64,000 bases of DNA from Anticarsia gemmatalis (Eukaryota; Arthropoda; Insecta; Lepidoptera; Erebidae). A program made the position numbers and the translations under genes. Where the stretch lies: contig NC_134775.1 in NCBI RefSeq assembly GCF_050436995.1, positions 9,805,170 through 9,869,169 of the forward strand. Reading direction: 5' to 3'. The notes under the pieces were generated by a model, which made no database searches, was not told the DNA's origin, and was given only the letters and a program-made list of their open reading frames with translations. Numbering within the stretch: the stretch's first letter is position 1; every line of letters starts with the position of its first letter. Below are positions 9,041-19,926 of this stretch, piece by piece.

Positions 9041-12000
9041 CTTAAGGAACCAGTAAAGTTTTTAATGCGTTCCAAGGTTTTCTCCCCGCCAACGTGACCA
9101 ATATCATCGTGTTTCATTTTACACACCTGCCACCTCGCTCCCTTGGGTACTACCCATCTAATGTTAGATTTATCCCATTCAAGAATTCTGAATAATTCGT
9201 TCTCTTTAATAAGGTAATTGTCTCTAATATGTTCAATTCCTTTTGAATCTAAGTTACTGTTGATAATGACATGAATTCGGCCTAGTTCGGAATCACCCAG
9301 CTGCAAGGTTAAAAGCCAATCGTCATTACTTATGGCTAAAATAGATATATGCCTATCCTTGACTGGATTTCTCGATAATGCGTCAGCGTGGGCCATCCTT
9401 GCACCTGCTCTATACTCGACCGTGCAGTTAAACTCCTGAAGGGCAAGCCACCATCGTGCGATTCGAGGGATTAGATCACGTTTTTGGAAGGTGGAGCGTA
9501 GCGCACTACAGTCTGTAACGATTTTAAATTCCTTGCCGAGCAAAAATGCCCTAAATTTTTTTAACGAAGAAACCACCGCTAACGTCTCCAGCTCATAAGA
9601 GTGGAGGTTCTTCTCCTCAGGAGTTGTTTGCCGACTGTAGTACGCGACGGGCTTAAAAGGCTCTGAACTACCTTGCGGTCGTTGCAGCAGAATTCCACCA
9701 ATGGCCATTCTGCTGGCATCTGTATGGAGCACAGTTTCTGCGGAGTAATCGTAGATAGCAAGAACGGGTCGACTGACCAATTTTGTTTTTAATTCCTGAA
9801 AGGCTTTCTGCTGATCTCCTTGCCATTCCCATTTTATGTCCTTTTTCAAAAGTTTCGTAAGCGCAGAGGCAAGTTCGGCAAAACCTTGAATAAATTTCCT
9901 GAAATAGCTCACAAGACCTAAGAATTGACGAACTGCGTGAACGTTTTCTGGCCGGGGAAAATCAGACACAAATTGGATTTTTGCCTCGCCAGGCCTTATC
10001 CCTGCTGAGCTGATTTCGTACCCTAAGTATTCGATTTGATTCTGCAAAAAACTACACTTTGCCAAGTTCAACTTGAGGTTAGCATTATCTAACAGCTGTA
10101 GTACCACCTCCAGCCGCGTGAGAGCTTCATTTGCATCCCTTCCGTATATAAGGACATTATCGATATACACGGTGGCTCGATTCAAACGCATCGGCCCCAA
10201 GACACGGTTCATCATCCTTTGAAACACCGCTGGGGCGTTTGCAAGCCCAAACGGCACACGATTGAATTCGTATTGGCCGTCGGGAGTCACAAACGCCGTC
10301 AGGTGCTTATGTTGTTCAGCTATGGGCACCTGATAGTAGCCTGACATTAAATCTAGAGTGATAAACCATGCTTGTCCAGACAATCGGCTAACCTCATCAT
10401 CAATTATGGGCATCGGATAACGCTCCTTCACGGTGATCGAATTGAGCATCCTGTAGTCAATGCACATGCGTACCTTCCCATCCTTTTTACGGACCAAAAT
10501 AATTGGGCTAGCGTAATTAGATACAGACTCTCTTATTACACCGGCGTCTAACATATTATCTACCATGTCGCAAAATTTGTCACGCTCATGGTGCGACAGC
10601 CTATAGGGACGATACACCACTGGTCGATCGCTGTTCAACTCAATTCGCATCTCCGTGACGTCGGTACACCCTAATTCGGTCAGGTCAGAAGCAAAACAGC
10701 GTTTGAAACGTAACAATAATTTGAACAATCTCTCCTTGTCTTGATCAGTCACTGCTTCGCCTATTCTTATTTCCTGTTTATTAAATTGGCAGACATTTCC
10801 TTCACAGTCAAATGGAGAGAACGTAGCAAGCCTCCTAACTATATCTTTACTTTCAGCGCGGGAAAATACAAAGTTCTTTTGTAGCAAACACGGTATGGAG
10901 CACGGCGTTACAGTAACGTACAAATAGCCGCATTTGAACTCTTGAACACCACCGAGTACAACAAACTGTTCGTTAATTTTTCCTACGATTTTCGTTTCTA
11001 AGAGGACGTTCCGACCAAGTTCAAATTCCGTCGCAGCACTGACACTAGCTGACCCATAAAGTCGAGTAAATTCTGCAAACCTTACTCTAATTTTACGCTT
11101 TCTATCCTCAAAAGGGATCTCTGCACCGACATCAATGAACCGCAATTTGGCTGAATCTTTAACAACTATAATATGGGGTTGTTCGGAATATGTTTGTCCA
11201 ACTAACATTGCTCTGTCAAGCAATCGATCGTCAACCACCTTACATGAAACTGTTGCAGCCACACCATCAATTGACAAAGTCAATGTCGTCGACCCTAAGG
11301 ATTGGACAAGACTATTGCCAAAACCTTTCATAGTCGACGGAATTCCATTATGTACTAGACCTAAATCTATGGCAGCAGTTTCTCTAATCAGAGTAACCTC
11401 GCTGCCAAAATCTATAAAGGCGTCCAAAGACTTTCCATTAATAAACACCTGCTTTGTAAACTTATCATCTGGCTGAGAATACATTATGCACATTGTTTTG
11501 TGGACGGTGGTAGGCTTTGTAGACTGCCCTTGTTTAGCGCGACAATTCTCGATTTTATGTCCTATTTTATGGCAATGATCGCATTTTAAAAAGGGTTTAG
11601 TACATTGTTGATAAAGATGCCCCTTTTCCTTGCAGTTGTAGCAAATGAGCCCCGAACTGTGAATGTTGAGTTTAGAATTTACCTTCTGACTGCCTTCGTT
11701 ACTACATGCATTTTCAATGGCATTTTTGTTCCTAAAATTTGACTGATTTGGGTGTTCTCTATTACTCAGAAGAAACTGTAGCAATTGATCAGGTTCAGTA
11801 CAACACAATGCTAAAGCACTCGATTTAACGGTTCTATCGCTGAGACCATGGATAATACAATCTACGGCGCGCTTTCCCGTGATTTCACACTGATTAATTA
11901 AGGCTAACTTCTCGTAATAATAGTTTTCAATTGGGTCGTTATATTTACTCCTACGCCTCAGCATGTCCTCCAAGGACTGGCCATAATTTTGTTCAGATGG

Positions 12001-12057
12001 AAAAGCTTTAATGAGTTTCTCTTGCCATTCTGACCAAGTGAAAAGTATTGTATTCAA
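9013..12057 (-). CDS. pol: Ty3/gypsy gag C-terminus, protease, RT and RNase H
   Basis: The 1014-residue frame starts with the rest of the capsid domain. Two zinc knuckles follow (CYNCKEKGHLYQQC and CDHCHKIGHKIENC). The protease site reads FIDFGSEVTL, with Phe where Ser or Thr is expected. The RT has the usual fingers and palm words (VRKKDGKVRMCIDYR, LDLMSGYYQVPI) but the catalytic box is YIDN instead of YxDD. RNase H has HTDAS, ELETLAVV, TDCS and HADALSRN. The last 20 or so residues are out of frame: after LERIKNF a frameshift replaces the integrase finger, which resumes in the frame ending at 8432. Both active-site changes are single transitions. Confidence 0.88.
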   Translation of the reverse strand: MNTILFTWSEWQEKLIKAFPSEQNYGQSLEDMLRRRSKYNDPIENYYYEKLALINQCEITGKRAVDCIIHGLSDRTVKSSALALCCTEPDQLLQFLLSNREHPNQSNFRNKNAIENACSNEGSQKVNSKLNIHSSGLICYNCKEKGHLYQQCTKPFLKCDHCHKIGHKIENCRAKQGQSTKPTTVHKTMCIMYSQPDDKFTKQVFINGKSLDAFIDFGSEVTLIRETAAIDLGLVHNGIPSTMKGFGNSLVQSLGSTTLTLSIDGVAATVSCKVVDDRLLDRAMLVGQTYSEQPHIIVVKDSAKLRFIDVGAEIPFEDRKRKIRVRFAEFTRLYGSASVSAATEFELGRNVLLETKIVGKINEQFVVLGGVQEFKCGYLYVTVTPCSIPCLLQKNFVFSRAESKDIVRRLATFSPFDCEGNVCQFNKQEIRIGEAVTDQDKERLFKLLLRFKRCFASDLTELGCTDVTEMRIELNSDRPVVYRPYRLSHHERDKFCDMVDNMLDAGVIRESVSNYASPIILVRKKDGKVRMCIDYRMLNSITVKERYPMPIIDDEVSRLSGQAWFITLDLMSGYYQVPIAEQHKHLTAFVTPDGQYEFNRVPFGLANAPAVFQRMMNRVLGPMRLNRATVYIDNVLIYGRDANEALTRLEVVLQLLDNANLKLNLAKCSFLQNQIEYLGYEISSAGIRPGEAKIQFVSDFPRPENVHAVRQFLGLVSYFRKFIQGFAELASALTKLLKKDIKWEWQGDQQKAFQELKTKLVSRPVLAIYDYSAETVLHTDASRMAIGGILLQRPQGSSEPFKPVAYYSRQTTPEEKNLHSYELETLAVVSSLKKFRAFLLGKEFKIVTDCSALRSTFQKRDLIPRIARWWLALQEFNCTVEYRAGARMAHADALSRNPVKDRHISILAISNDDWLLTLQLGDSELGRIHVIINSNLDSKGIEHIRDNYLIKENELFRILEWDKSNIRWVVPKGARWQVCKMKHDDIGHVGGEKTLERIKNFTGSLRCPVLLGSM

Positions 12058-12063
12058 ACTCTG

Positions 12064-12675
12064 TTACCAGGTTTTGGCCAGTCCCTGCAGTTTCTGCATA
12101 GAACAATGTATAGTTGTCTTATCGTCCCAGCCATAGACAGAGGCACATTCATTAACTTTTCTGAGCCACACATCCATGCGTTGACTTTTGTTAGAGGGGT
12201 CAAATTCGGGCAAAATATTCTTGTAATCAAGTTTGTTAATCGAATGTGTGCTCTGCTCTGTTGGTTGTGACGTAGAATTATTTTTCAAAGAGTTTATAAT
12301 AATTTTGATGATATCCCTAGATGAATATAAAGGACTACATGACCTTGAGCGACGCCCGGTACTGACGTCGCGGCTCCGGTGATCTCGACGATGCTGGTCG
12401 CCTCGAAACTCGCTGGCCACGCGATGGCTGCGTTGCTCGCTGCGTCTGGAACGGGCCTCTAGATCGCGCTCCTCTTGGAGTGTACGTTCCAGCTGACGCA
12501 GACGCTCCCTCTTACGCTCCAGGTGTTTTTCCTGCCGGCGTATACTGGTACTGCGACGTTGATTCCAGCTCTCATCGCGACTGGGACCCTGTCTGCCTCC
12601 ATCGCCACCGCCTGATGGATTCCGCTCTGGGGTCCGCAGACTGTGGCCCTCGCGGCTCTCGCCCCGCTCCATCAT
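12064..12675 (-). CDS. gag: Ty3/gypsy gag, N-terminal part ending at a premature stop
   Basis: The 203-residue frame starts at an ATG and has a very Arg/Glu/Ser-rich N-terminal half, strongly basic in places, followed by the start of the gag capsid-like domain (FDPSNKSQRMDVWLRKVNEC). It ends at TAA 12064-12066 directly after the word LQGLAKTW. The next codons continue the same domain in the same frame, so the stop is a nonsense change in a longer gag-pol frame, most simply a Tyr codon changed to TAA. Confidence 0.75.
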   Translation of the reverse strand: MMERGESREGHSLRTPERNPSGGGDGGRQGPSRDESWNQRRSTSIRRQEKHLERKRERLRQLERTLQEERDLEARSRRSEQRSHRVASEFRGDQHRRDHRSRDVSTGRRSRSCSPLYSSRDIIKIIINSLKNNSTSQPTEQSTHSINKLDYKNILPEFDPSNKSQRMDVWLRKVNECASVYGWDDKTTIHCSMQKLQGLAKTW

Positions 12676-12689
12676 CTCGGAAATAAAAT

Positions 12690-13740
12690 TAAACAGTTTG
12701 AGTTATCTGTGGATTTGGGTGGTTGGGTGAACTATAACTTCTATACTACAGTTCAGATTAATTCACTTTGGTAATTACCTGCAGTATGTTGCTTTCAAAT
12801 ATAAAATTGACAGAGTGGCCCCTAACATAATGCCAACTTGCACAAACCGCAATCATTAAAAAAAAAAAAAAACAAGTTCACTCATAACCGTCGTTATTTA
12901 AACATTCGAGTTGTAATCTACTTAAATACAACAATGAACATATAAATATTTAATAATAAAAAATATATATCTATACAATATAATGTTGATTTATTAGATT
13001 GTAAATTATAATATCGTATTTTAAGTCTACCTTATTATCTGATTAAATTATTATAGTATTACACAATAACGAATGCTAAAACATTAATTGTGAGTAGCGG
13101 ACCTAGCAAGCAAGCTTTCGTAACAAATAGTTATCATTCGGAACCACCACCTTATAATCTTAACTTCTAGCGAAAGTACCTACTTAAAGTGTAGAATATT
13201 ATTTTTCTCGAAAACGTAGCGTTTTAGCTAATTTATGATATTCAAATGCAGATCCCTATTAATAACCACATATCTACTCAAGTTTTCCAACTATAATATT
13301 GCCTATTATGAAATTCGGTAGGTAACGGAAGGATTTAAAGTAGTTCAATTTTTTTGACGTGTTATAAAATTAATTATATGGGTACCGACCCACAAACATA
13401 ATTTTATTTTAGAGATGTAAATTTATAAGAAATAAAGCTCTGATTAACACGATTAGCCGATGTATTAATAAATACGTAATCAGTCGAACTTACCTGTTCT
13501 TTGCGAGCGTGGATGTATACCAATTCTGAAGTGTAAATAGAAGGAGCTCTCCAATAAATCGACCTTGGCGTACTGTTTACACTGTGTATTTCTTTACTAA
13601 TATTCCAACTACGATTCTATAACTACTAAACGATTCACTCAACGATCGAACTGCGACTGCCACGAGTCAATGCCCGACCACTCGATCCCCACCCGGTTCG
13701 TGTTGCCAGATCAAAATGCAAACTCCATTAAATTACTTTA
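12690..13740 (-). other. Probable 5' leader/LTR region of the Ty3/gypsy element; no gene seen
   Basis: This kilobase precedes gag on the minus strand. It has no coding sequence. A GTAAGT donor-like site lies near 13490 (minus) and a homopolymer A run near 12860. No matching second LTR is present in the window, so the LTR edges cannot be set. Confidence 0.4.
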
Positions 13741-13840
13741 GTCAGTTTGACAACTTATTTTTTTGTTTATTTATTATTTTAATTTATTTATTAAATAAAA
13801 TTATTTTATTAGATAAAAGAACCTTACACTACGGATGATA

Positions 13841-13896
13841 ATGTATACAACGTGCCGCTCCAATGGCTTATTTCCTTTAACGTATGGGTAGGTTTC
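13841..13896 (-). repeat. Short dispersed repeat, inverted copy at 23471-23530
   Basis: About 50 bases (containing ACGTGCCGCTCCAATGGC) recur almost identically in inverted orientation near 23471-23530. It is a fragment of an unidentified dispersed repeat. The flanks 13740-13840 and 13900-14050 are AT-rich with nothing recognisable. Confidence 0.7.
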
Positions 13897-14057
13897 GGGC
13901 TAAATAATCATGTAACAAACAAATAAATAACATAAAAAAAATAATGTCACACATACTAAATAATAAAATAATGTCATCAAAACTGTATCACTCAGTACAA
14001 ACGATCAAAGTACATCAAACGGTGCGGCTACGTCGCGTGCGCCGCCAGGCCAATAGC

Positions 14058-14099
14058 ACAGTCGCAAGGAAAGAGAAGCCTCTCTTTCCTTGCGACTGT
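14058..14099. repeat. Perfect 19-bp inverted repeat
   Basis: Arms 14058-14076 and 14081-14099 (ACAGTCGCAAGGAAAGAGA and its complement) are perfect and separated by AGCC. It sits in a GC-richer patch just before a Helitron-like repeat. Confidence 0.9.
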
Positions 14100-14101
14100 T
14101 A

Positions 14102-14380
14102 TCTATACTTCTATACTAATATTATAAAGCTGAAGAGTTTGTTTGATTGTTTGTTTGTTTGTTTGTTTGAACGCGCTAATCTCAGGAACTCCTGGACTGA
14201 TTTGAAAAATTATTTCAGTGTTAGATAGCCCATTTATCGAGGAAGGCTATAGGCTATACATATATCATTACGCTACGACCAATAGGAGCAGAGTACCAGT
14301 AAGAAATGTTACAAAAACGGGAGAAAATTTGACCCATTCTCTCTTATGTTACGCAAGCGAAGTTGCGCGGGTCAGCTAGT
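14102..14380 (+). mobile_element. Helitron-like nonautonomous repeat, copy 1
   Basis: This copy starts with CTATACTAATATTATAAAGC, has a (GTTT)n run, the word GATAGCCCATTTATCGAGG, and ends GCGCGGGTCAGCTAGT with a short GC-rich hairpin before CTAG. A CTAG end with a hairpin suits nonautonomous Helitrons, but no replication protein is present. Four other copies are at 41202-41460, 47160-47418, 50627-50892 and 50893-51176. Confidence 0.6.
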
Positions 14381-15052
14381 TGAATAATATATCTGGGGGC
14401 ACGGAAGTGCCCCCGCAAGTCGAGCAAAAAAAAAGCGGCACGGCCGTAACATCCTTTTCTCGAAGCAATGCGGGCTATTTTTGACACCCCTATGATTTCG
14501 TTGTGGATAAAACAAGAAGCCTGGATTTTCAGCAACTAATCAGCCATTGTATAAATACGGTATATTTAAAATTTCAGTCAATTTGAACCAGTAGTTTAAG
14601 AATGACAACTTGTTAAAATTTTGAATTTTGTCACTCACTGATTCACTGACTCACTGACTCACCGATCATCAAAAGTCTAAGGTACTTCTAGCAGACTTTG
14701 AAGCTTAAAATTTAGAATACAAATAGGTTTTAGTGTCTTAATCATGGGAAAAATTTAATATTTTCTAATTTCAGTCCAGTTTTCTAAATACACCAACTGC
14801 AACAATAACTTTGTAATCCCATATAAATGTATAAGATTACAAGGTTACATTTGCAGTTAATGAATTATTATTACTGTAGAAAATAAAATAAATAGGTGTA
14901 AATAGGTACCTACTATATGAGGCATAACGGGAGGGGGTATAGGGTGGGTAAGGGTGTTTAGCCCATGAAACTGAACTACGTTCCCATAGGAAAATATGTT
15001 GAATTATGAAAAAAAAAACGTCTTTCCATACGAATTGGACTTATGTTCGCTC
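14381..15052 (+). repeat. Noncoding repeat tract with GGAA-capped hairpin
   Basis: It begins with a perfect 8-bp stem (14395-14402 and 14407-14414, GGGGGCAC/GTGCCCCC) around a GGAA loop, then a conserved-looking stretch (CACGGCCGTAACATCC) and ACTGACTC-type short tandem repeats near 14640-14665. It looks like a dispersed lepidopteran repeat. The rest to 15052 holds no gene. Confidence 0.45.
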
Positions 15053-15065
15053 TACAAAAAGAAGT

Positions 15066-15542
15066 GAGATGCCATCAAAAACATTCTGTAAAAAACCTCA
15101 AGTCTCGCCGTAAAAAGTTGTGAGATCTATATAATACCAAGTCGATTAATCTATTTAGTCTCTACTTAAAGGACCTTCTGTCTTAAGTTATTACGTATGT
15201 TATTATCATGCCAATTTAAAAAAAAAACCTTTAAAACAAATATATCGACTTGGTCATCGCAAGAAAACACAAATTCGCCATTAACATTTCAGGAGCATTA
15301 ACTTCTCGTCGAACTGTGTAGTGTGATACATACTAATAATCAAATCATGCGATGGCCAGGTCGGTCTATTTGTTATAAAGGTATTTTTTTTAAATTGGCA
15401 TGATAATAACATACGTAATAACTTAAGACAGAAGGTCCTTTAAGTAGAGACTAAATAGATTAATCGACTTGGTATTATATAGATCTCACAACTTTTTACG
15501 GCGAGACTTGAGGTTTTTACAGAATGTTTTTGATGGCATCTC
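15066..15542. mobile_element. MITE with long, nearly identical terminal inverted repeats
   Basis: Left arm (about 15066-15235) and right arm (about 15375-15542) are inverted copies of roughly 165 bp, nearly identical, starting GAGATGCCATCAAAAACATT. The spacer is about 140 bp and noncoding. The similarity may extend a few bases further out with an indel, so the outer edges and target duplication are uncertain. Confidence 0.8.
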
Positions 15543-15589
15543 TTATTGTAGAAGCATTGTTTCTCATTTAGTTTCATTGATACGAATAT

Positions 15590-15858
15590 CATATGACTCG
15601 TGAGCCAGGTGAACGAACTTTACTCGAGTTGTTTACGTACAGGCTGCGAAAAAGACAATGGGCAAAATGGGCCCACCTCCAATAAGAATGACGTGTATGT
15701 CAATGTAAAGGTTTGTTTACATACAACTAATACAGAAAAGCTCATGCCAGAATTCAATATGTGGTTGGAGTTATTCGATTTAGAAAAGTTGATATTTTTA
15801 AGTTAATTTTTTCTCAGATAAGTTTAGTGACTGTAATTCACATACGTATGTGCTATAT
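15590..15858 (+). repeat. Diverged dispersed repeat, also at 22690-22870 inverted
   Basis: Shared words GGGCCCACCTCCAAT, GCCAGAATTC and GTGGTTGGAGTTATT occur in the same order in the inverted segment 22690-22870. It is an old repeat into which transposon K inserted (ATAT at 15855-15858). Confidence 0.6.
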
Positions 15859-16762
15859 CGATGGGTCCTATGTATATGGGCCAAAATGCAAAATGTCAAC
15901 TTTACAGGAGAGGCGGTCAAAGTTAAAATTTTCTATAACATTAGATTGACAAAACATACATACAAGAAATTTTGCTTATTTGCTAAAACAATTATCTTCA
16001 ACATTTTTACTACAGTATTTAATATATACATTTATCAGTTTTTTTTTTACGTCACATTGGCCCTTCTACGTTAGCTTTTATTTAAATTATTTCTATTCAA
16101 AAACATCTTAAAAAGGCCAATGTGTCATATTGGCCATTATACGTGTATGTCCTTAATTAGTGTAACGTTAATCTTTACTTTATTTTTGTCTCATAAAATT
16201 AGTAAATAGTTGATGCAGTTGGAGTTGCAATTATTCAAACTAAAATTACGTCGATATTAAGGAAATTATGTCACATTGACACTTATACGTTTTAAAACCT
16301 GCTAACCTAATAACTGAGTTACCAGTTAGATCATTATAAACAATAAAAAACACAGATTGCTTTCATTCATTTATTGAAACAAAAAATTAATTAGCCTTAA
16401 AACTAATGTTATGGACCCGTATTCAGTCTTTTTGGCAATTTAATAGTAATAAAAAAAAAGAAGAACTTAAGAAAAAAACTTGTACTTAAAACCTAAGTTT
16501 ATTTATCTAAATCAGGTAAGTAATATAAATAATGTAGGTACTTCACATTACTAAATTCCAGATAAATTACAAAAAAAAACTTAACAAAAATAAAAGCCTG
16601 TCTGGCGTAAACAAAAATAAAAATATCGTTGTATTATAGTCTAGTATCTAATAAAATTCTCATAATCAACAATTCTAGTAAGTGGAAAATCTCGGTACCT
16701 ATTCATTATCACTTTCATTGATTGACACAATGTCATTAGATGCTACTAAATTTTCATAATAA

Positions 16763-19080
16763 CTATGGTATAAAGGTGGGATAATATTCTTTTCGACATA
16801 AATCAAGTAAGTCTTTCTTCTTCGAAGGTTGTATTGGTAACAACTGATTGTAGCATGGTTGCAGGGGAATATCTGTTCGTCTATTAGTTATATTATTTTG
16901 TCTTCTTGTCCGTACTGGCTGATCGAAGATATTAATACTATTTTCAATAGCATCTTCACTCAAATCATATTTATAATATAAAACGTATGATTCGTCTCGG
17001 CTTACACGGATTTGTTTTAATCTAGACCAAACAATCTTTTGTCCTTCTGTGTTTTTAGTCCAGTTAAAGTATGTATTTGTCTGCATCTTTTTGAAGTCAT
17101 GAATCATATTTTTAGTTACGTCTATGACGTTATAAGGACTTCCTTTTGTTTTCGCCCATCGAATCAATGAGCTCCATTCAGATGGTGTGTAAATATTTTT
17201 ATATTTTGAAGCTCTTTCTATTGTCGCGTGTATGGAGTCGCCTTCGTTCTGGGTGTGGCCCACTTCCAGAAAAGTATGTTTTATATTCAAATTAAACTGT
17301 TTAGCGGCGTAAAGATACATAAAAACATAATCCTGTTTCGGTTCTGGCCAGTGCAATTGTCTGACCAGAATCTAAAGTCTTCACAACCTTCTTGACTTTT
17401 TAATTTGATCATATCGTAAATACAGCTCGCTATTTCGTTCGATCCCTTCATTGCAATTTGCTCATTCCATAAATAACAGGTACCGAATAAATTTCCAATA
17501 TCGAAAACTGATAAGTTATGTACCTACTTTCAACCTTTTGCTGTAATAAAATAGACTAATTTCACCACTTGGCGACAACAACACCTTTTGCAAATCGAAA
17601 GTAGCGCAGAATATTTTAGTGTCATTTTGTGAATCACGTTTATCTTTTTCTTATAAAGATCTAGCTAGGTTCTTGTTAATTATATGATTATCATAAGATA
17701 TTTTATTTTCAGGAGTCACAGGACCGTTTTTGAAGGAATGACAAACATGGCATTGGTCTTTTTTTGGCTGCTGGAATGACAAATTAATGTTTTTGTTTAC
17801 TATGTCCCTGTATTGCCTTATCGACTCACATTTTTTATCATATTTTGAGGGATCATTCCATTCTTTATATAACTTGAACATGCGAATAAAACTTAAAGAG
17901 CCATCTAAATAAAGTTTGTTACTGTCTTTACGACAATAGTGTGAATCGACCGGCTCAAAGGACTTGACGTGGTCCAGCACACTCATGATCATTTCCTCAT
18001 CAATAGAGGTTTTATGGTGATCATGTCGACCTCTATTATCAATCAACGTGAGCCTACTTGTATCAGCGAATTTACTCATTGCAGTTCGGATCATTTTAGG
18101 CCCACAGCTGATGGTGTTTAGAAACATCGTCTTGCATACCACTTGTTTCGTCTTTTGATTGTTATGAGTAATAGGTAAATGATACACATAATAATATGTG
18201 TACCACCTTCGTGAGTCACCTTGGGTAACTGTTCTTTTTTTATTTATTTTTACTAAATAGTTGACAATAAAGTCATATTGCTTGGAATGGTCTCCAATCA
18301 TCCAAAATTGATCAAATATAGCACTCCTTACATCTTCATCAAGTTTTTCGTAACACTTCAGTTTACACGTACTCTGACATGGTTCACCCATTTGTTTCTC
18401 ATCTCTTAATTTACCATTCCTACTGTTATAAGCTTTTCCAGTATTTTTAAGTCTTTTTCTTTTCGAATCTATCCATTCATTGCAAATTTTTTCTCGCAAA
18501 CTTCCACTATCTCTTTTTTTAGTAAATTTTCTTTTCCTGGGCCGCGTAAGAGTTGAAACGTCACTTGACGAGTAATGTGAAATAGGGGACAAGGCAGAGG
18601 CATCTGATAACAATGACGGCACTGAAGGAATAGGTTCTTCCTCACCGAAAGAAGTGTAATTAGACGACGGCATTGGGGTCGCATTATCGGCATCGCGTAC
18701 ATCTTCATTCAATAGATCTACATTTTGAATAAACTCTTCACTGTGATGTTCGATTGAAGATTCAAAAACTGTTTCGCCTGACAGATCTGTTGTTATGATT
18801 GATGACCTGGTAGCTATCAGCTCATCATTTGTTTCTTGTACTGAAAGATAGCATGAGTGTAAATCAGAGTTATTTTCCTCTTCATGAGTGTGGGAACACT
18901 TTTCATGGGGTTGGGTTAGTTGACTATTAGAAATAAAGATGTCATCAGGTTTCAGCAAAGTAGAATTTTCCAATATTTCATTTTGTATGTCTTCTTGAGA
19001 CGGATTATTTTTAAAAATATCTTTAAGCAGACTTAAACTGCAATTTTCTAAGATATCACTAGCTCTAAACGGCAAAGGAG
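16763..19080 (-). pseudogene. Transposase of K: exon 2, with stop and frameshifts
   Basis: From 19080 down to 17651 the frame encodes an acidic Ser/Thr-rich N-terminus, a basic region (RPRKRKFTKKRD), a Cys cluster (CQSTCKLKC), SHYCRKDSNKLYLD and the motif FQQPKKDQCHVC. TAA at 17648-17650 stops it. Coding resumes directly with CATFDLQKVL, probably the first catalytic Asp. A frameshift near 17525 and another near 17330 follow, on either side of WSDNCTGQNRN (second Asp). The last segment 17356-16763 holds EVGHTQNEGDSIHATIE, which would supply the Glu. I recognise this as a repetitive arthropod DDE-type protein family; its formal superfamily is not certain. Confidence 0.75.
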
Positions 19081-19571
19081 CTGAAAAAAAATGAAGTAAG
19101 ATTAGAGCGGAGTATTATATTAAAATAAGTTAAATTGAGTTAATAATGTAGGTAATTAATGATTTTAGTTTAGCAGATTCTGAACAAATACTTTTCCTAA
19201 TAATACTTCAACCCTTGCTTTCCACATTATCAATATTCAAAACAGGTAAAAAGTAAAAAATACTGTAGGGCGAAAGTGTATTTTTTAGAATAAGCTACAA
19301 TGTGGTACATTGGCCGTTATACGTTACCATTCTAAAAACTCGTGACATTTCATTTAATTTACTAAAAGAAACAATAATTAATGGAAATATAAAGATGTAC
19401 TAGTATATAAAAAAACAATTTTAAATACTTACAAAGATTATCATCGCTGTTTTCAATAAAATCGTCGTTTTCATAACCTAAATCGTTTCTCTGGGCACTG
19501 TTATTTTCATTTCCCAATGCTAAATTCACCAATTGCCTACTTCTACTTGTAGTACGATAATTAGATGCCAT
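19081..19571 (-). pseudogene. Transposase of K: exon 1 and intron
   Basis: Exon 1 runs from ATG at 19571 to 19433 and encodes about 46 residues with an acidic end (NDDFIENSDDNL). A GTAAGT donor begins at 19432 and a polypyrimidine tract with AG at 19082-19081 gives a 352-bp intron. Splicing joins exon 1 in phase to the long frame below. The splice is predicted from consensus sites and frame only. Confidence 0.65.
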
Positions 19572-19926
19572 CTCTAGATTGTCTAATGAAATAAATTCTA
19601 ACGCAAAACAATAGATAATATTTTTAGTTAACACTGTGCGACCATTGTTCCGATCAACGTACAAGTGTCAAACCGGCTCATTGGTCCAAATTATAAACAA
19701 ACGCGCGGGTACTCCCCGCGTATAAAGCTCTAATTACTCTTTGGACCTTATACGTTTAAAGTCATGATACATATGCCATTATACTTCAACACAATAACGT
19801 GTTTGTATGCAGAAATATATATTTTTTAATATCCAACATGATTAATTAGATCAATAAGAAGCGTTTACAATAGAAAAAGTAAAATAGCCAAATTGTTAGT
19901 TTGGCCCTTATACATAGGACCCATCG

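Larger units (their letters stand above)
8020..12680 (-). mobile_element. Ty3/gypsy retrotransposon, minus strand, inactivated
   Basis: Reading leftward from 12675 the order is gag, two CCHC knuckles, protease, RT, RNase H, integrase. This is Ty3/gypsy order. The two knuckles and the overall layout resemble the mag-type branch known from silkworm, but I could not test this. There is a stop in gag (12064-12066), two frameshifts around the integrase, and changed active-site residues in protease and RT. The 3' end joins foreign sequence near 8126 and no LTR pair is recognisable. Confidence 0.85.
15859..19926 (-). mobile_element. DNA transposon 'K' with TIRs, ATAT target duplication and DDE-type transposase
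   Basis: The 4068-bp element has 27-bp inverted ends starting CGATGGGTCCTATGTATA, one mismatch, flanked by ATAT at 15855-15858 and 19927-19930. Element E at 53627-56832 has the same ATAT duplication, ends beginning CGAYG, and a related transposase, so the boundaries are supported twice. The word TTGGCCNTTATACGT recurs near both ends (about 16056, 16125, 16276, 19308, 19743, 19901) in both orientations and may bind transposase. A 4-bp duplication fits the Sola superfamily, but the family assignment is tentative. The transposase is broken, so the copy is dead. Confidence 0.85.

Noticed and set aside
15600..16074. Small plus-strand ORFs around the left end of K
   Set aside because: They cross the transposon boundary and overlap a noncoding repeat, so they are chance frames.
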